From: Synechococcus sp. CO36386bin_37
GTDB lineage: Bacteria > Cyanobacteriota > Cyanobacteriia > PCC-6307 > Cyanobiaceae
Length of the DNA: 7,282 nucleotides
Direction of reading: 5' to 3'
Assembly (NCBI GenBank): GCA_011525445.1
Contig: WTGE01000012.1
Coordinates: 1-7,282 of the forward strand
Shown here: positions 5,255-7,282 of the stretch, piece after piece
Layout of the letters: the number at the start of each line of letters is the position of its first letter
How positions within the stretch are numbered: the first letter of the stretch is position 1
Notes under the pieces: model-generated
Told to the model about the DNA's origin: nothing
Databases searched by the model: none
Seen by the model: the letters and a program-made list of their open reading frames with translations, nothing else
Position numbers and translations under genes: made by a program

Positions 5255-5798
5255 GCTTTTGGTTCAAGACGCTCACAGAGGTGGTGGCGGTAAAAGTCGC
5301 TGCTGATCACTGTGAGCGATGTTTTCAATGCCGCAGGTCCTGGTGTGGTGAGTGGACAGCAAGGTGGCGTCATTCACTCATCACTGCATGATCAAACACA
5401 CAATGCGCTTGAGAATACTTTGGAAGAATCTTGTCGGTTCCGTCAGTCACGTGTGAAGTCAATGATTGTGCTTCTTGCTATTTTCTATCAGTATTATGGA
5501 ATATATAAGCACAGTAATTAAGGTTTTAAAGTAATTTGAATAATTGCAGCTGAGTTTGCTCATAGGTGTTTCCTTGAGCCCTGGTAAAAAGGATTTGTTC
5601 TCGCAAAACCATTGCAGTAACTTGTTTCCGCCTTTTTTGCTTGCCTCTGCTGTGAATCAACGGTGTGCACTAGAGAAGCAAAGAGATTTCCCTTCAGTGA
5701 ACACTAAGGCTGTATACCTTGAACTGAAATATCTTCGGTCAATGGGTTTGATTTGGCTGTTGAGACTCCAGGTATTGCAGTCAATTTTTGAGTTTAGT
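5255..5798. other. Intergenic region between the 89-residue gene and selO
   Basis: About 540 bp, increasingly AT-rich to the right, between two convergent genes. It starts with a long inverted repeat (5270-5318). A GTG-initiated 69-codon plus-strand frame (5312-5521) has a plausible N-terminal half (SDVFNAAGPGVVSGQQGG) and a hydrophobic end, but no Shine-Dalgarno, and its start sits in the repeat arm; I do not call it. A TTG-started frame at 5544-5804 looks non-coding. I see no clear intrinsic terminator for selO in its expected position. Confidence 0.45.
5270..5318. repeat. 9-bp perfect inverted repeat with structured 31-nt interior
   Basis: CGCTCACAG (5270-5278) and CTGTGAGCG (5310-5318) are exact reverse complements. 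The interior can fold further, GGTGGCG with CGCTGCT using G-U pairs around a GTAAAAGT loop, which would make one extended RNA hairpin 15 bp after the stop of the 89-residue gene. No T-run follows. It may be a 3' UTR structure or a processing or stability element. Confidence 0.55.
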
Positions 5799-7282
5799 TT
5801 ATGAAGAGCAACTATAATGGGATATTCCGCCAGAGTAAAAAAATTGATCGGGTTTTAAGCGGTAATATTTTTCTTCTGTCTTTTTGGATTGTTCCTCATA
5901 TGGGCAACTAAATACATCTTGAAGTTCCTTGATCAGTGAGTAATCACCTTGTTTGGCTGCTTGATAGGCTGGGGCAACCAGCCATTCTCTCCAAGTGTAT
6001 TTCGGATTGATTTGCCTCATCCTCTTGGAGATCTCGGGGCGTTCACCTTCATGGGCCAGAAGCTGACGCCATAGGTGTATCCAATCGTTCCACCGACGTT
6101 CCAGTTGCTGGGAGATCGGTGCATAGAAACTTTTTTGTATCTCTGAGCATTCACTGGGAACTTGTGAGAGTTCACGGAAGAAGATTGTGAAATCGACTTG
6201 AGTGTCGATCATGAGTTGTACTAAGTTATGAACGAGTTGAGGATTGTATTGCTTCAACCCAAGTTTGTCTGACCACATTCGATGCATGGATTGATTCATA
6301 TCGTTTTTAAAGTTTGAACAGATTATGTCTAAATTTTCTAAGGCAATTTTATTTTCTTTAAGTAGAGTTCTTATAGCTTTCCAGAACATAACAAAATTTG
6401 CTTCTGCTGCTGCTGGTTGGTTGAACAATGAGAAGTGTTTGCCACCTCCTATCCATGGTTGGAATTCAGGATCAAAGACTTCACAAAATCCAAAAGGACC
6501 GTAATCAAGAGTGAATCCACCTGCTGCACAATTGTCGCTGTTGAAATTTCCTTGGCAATAACCAACACGTATCCAATGAGCTACGAGCGAAACAAGGCGT
6601 TGTTTATACAGTCGTGCCAACTGGACACATTGAAAGGGGAATTCTTGTGTTTGATCAATCTCTCTCTTGTACTCACGCTCAATTAAATGTGTAACAATTA
6701 ATCGCAACTCTTCATGAGCCTGCGATTGATGGCTGTTTCTAGCCCGACGTGCAAATAATTCCATCTGTCCAACACGTAAAAATGATGGCGCAACGCGCGT
6801 TGCGATTGCAATTGGATCTTCAACTAAGATATCTGGATCGTTAGAGCTTGAATTCTCGGAATACCAAGGCCTTCGGACCGTTCCTGTCTCTGAGACATAG
6901 AGAGTGAAGGAGCGAGATGTGGGAACTCCAAGAGCATGCATTAACTCTTGAGCAAGAAATTCTCTTACGCTTGATCTCAGAATTGCTCGACCATCAGCAC
7001 CTCTGCAGTAGGGAGTAGGTCCACCACCTTTCAGTTGCATCTCCCAACGATCACCTCCAATGATCCCTTCGAAAATGGATATTGCGCGGCCGTCTCCATA
7101 ACCGTTGCCATTACCAAATGGGCATTGTTGGTTATATTCAGTACCGTAAATAGACAGTGCATATCCAGTAGCCCAGCCATAAGATTGCATTGGATCCTCA
7201 CAGGACGAGAGGTCGCCGGAAAAGATTTTTTGGAATTCTTGATTTTCAATCAGTTGATCGCTCAGCCCTAACTCAGCAAAAA
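5799..7282 (-). CDS. selO: SelO/YdiU family protein adenylyltransferase (pseudokinase), N-terminus cut by right edge
   Basis: SelO transfers AMP from ATP to Ser, Thr or Tyr of target proteins and is linked to redox stress. The frame is open from the right edge; ATG 7190 is internal, because 30 further in-frame codons precede it with no stop, so at least 493 residues are visible. Counting from that Met: GNGYGDGRA (28-36), [15 protein letters not shown] with the nucleotide-binding Lys54, [11 protein letters not shown] with Glu77, the inverted-kinase metal/catalytic motif GNFNSDN (Asp219), and LDYGPFGF (Asp229). The C-terminus is SCSS, the Cys form of the Sec-Ser-Ser end of animal SelO, as in E. 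coli. The stretch [22 protein letters not shown] recalls the plant/algal-type branch rather than the E. coli GHQFG form. The gene is clearly more AT-rich than the left part of the window, which hints at transfer or relaxed composition. Its promoter is outside the window. Confidence 0.95.
   Translation of the reverse strand, partial: FAELGLSDQLIENQEFQKIFSGDLSSCEDPMQSYGWATGYALSIYGTEYNQQCPFGNGNGYGDGRAISIFEGIIGGDRWEMQLKGGGPTPYCRGADGRAILRSSVREFLAQELMHALGVPTSRSFTLYVSETGTVRRPWYSENSSSNDPDILVEDPIAIATRVAPSFLRVGQMELFARRARNSHQSQAHEELRLIVTHLIEREYKREIDQTQEFPFQCVQLARLYKQRLVSLVAHWIRVGYCQGNFNSDNCAAGGFTLDYGPFGFCEVFDPEFQPWIGGGKHFSLFNQPAAAEANFVMFWKAIRTLLKENKIALENLDIICSNFKNDMNQSMHRMWSDKLGLKQYNPQLVHNLVQLMIDTQVDFTIFFRELSQVPSECSEIQKSFYAPISQQLERRWNDWIHLWRQLLAHEGERPEISKRMRQINPKYTWREWLVAPAYQAAKQGDYSLIKELQDVFSCPYEEQSKKTEEKYYRLKPDQFFYSGGISHYSCSS

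Noticed and set aside
5312..5521. 69-residue GTG-started plus-strand frame
   Set aside because: No Shine-Dalgarno, its start is inside an inverted-repeat arm, and the C-terminal half looks like translated AT-rich spacer.
1..7282. CRISPR arrays, tRNA or rRNA genes, insertion sequences, Yfr1-type ACTCCTCACAC motif, NtcA GTA-N8-TAC sites
   Set aside because: Looked for by eye on both strands; no regular repeat array, T-loop motif, transposase frame or matching motif was found.

Overview
The window looks like chromosomal DNA of a marine picocyanobacterium (Synechococcus, or a low-light Prochlorococcus of moderate GC). The basis is a cyanobacterial-type AbrB regulator, a Tat-exported beta-carbonic anhydrase, several very small secreted or membrane proteins, and mostly weak or absent Shine-Dalgarno sequences. 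This is inferred from protein families and style; no rRNA or other phylogenetic marker is present.

Left part (1-1640), fairly GC-rich and compact. On the minus strand, 5-formyltetrahydrofolate cyclo-ligase (374-1000) is followed 22 bp later by the start of an exported protein that runs off the left edge (1-351), probably one transcription unit. Divergent from them is a 73-residue secreted protein (1161-1382, plus strand). A 37-residue membrane microprotein with a good Shine-Dalgarno lies at 1518-1631 on the minus strand.

Middle part (1824-3714), all minus strand: a Tat-exported beta-class carbonic anhydrase (1824-2564), a 74-residue protein of unknown function (2984-3208), a clear intrinsic terminator (3262-3290), and a cyAbrB regulator (3315-3683) whose ribosome-binding region sits in a 16-nt perfect inverted repeat. 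cyAbrB proteins are known regulators of carbon and nitrogen genes in cyanobacteria, so closeness to a carbonic anhydrase is suggestive; no regulatory link is proven here.

Right-centre (3714-5798) is gene-poor. It holds a candidate 33-residue membrane microprotein (3793-3894), one likely gene of unknown function (89 residues from 4985, in a frame open from 4643), two sizeable inverted repeats, and otherwise sequence with no recognisable coding content, perhaps decayed.

Right part (5799-7282), AT-rich: a SelO/YdiU pseudokinase (protein AMPylase) on the minus strand, cut by the right edge, with its catalytic motifs and C-terminal Cys-Ser-Ser visible. No CRISPR array, tRNA, rRNA, transposase or phage gene was seen. 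I found no clear multi-gene novel system; the most interesting items are the microproteins and the RNA or operator-like structures near gene starts.
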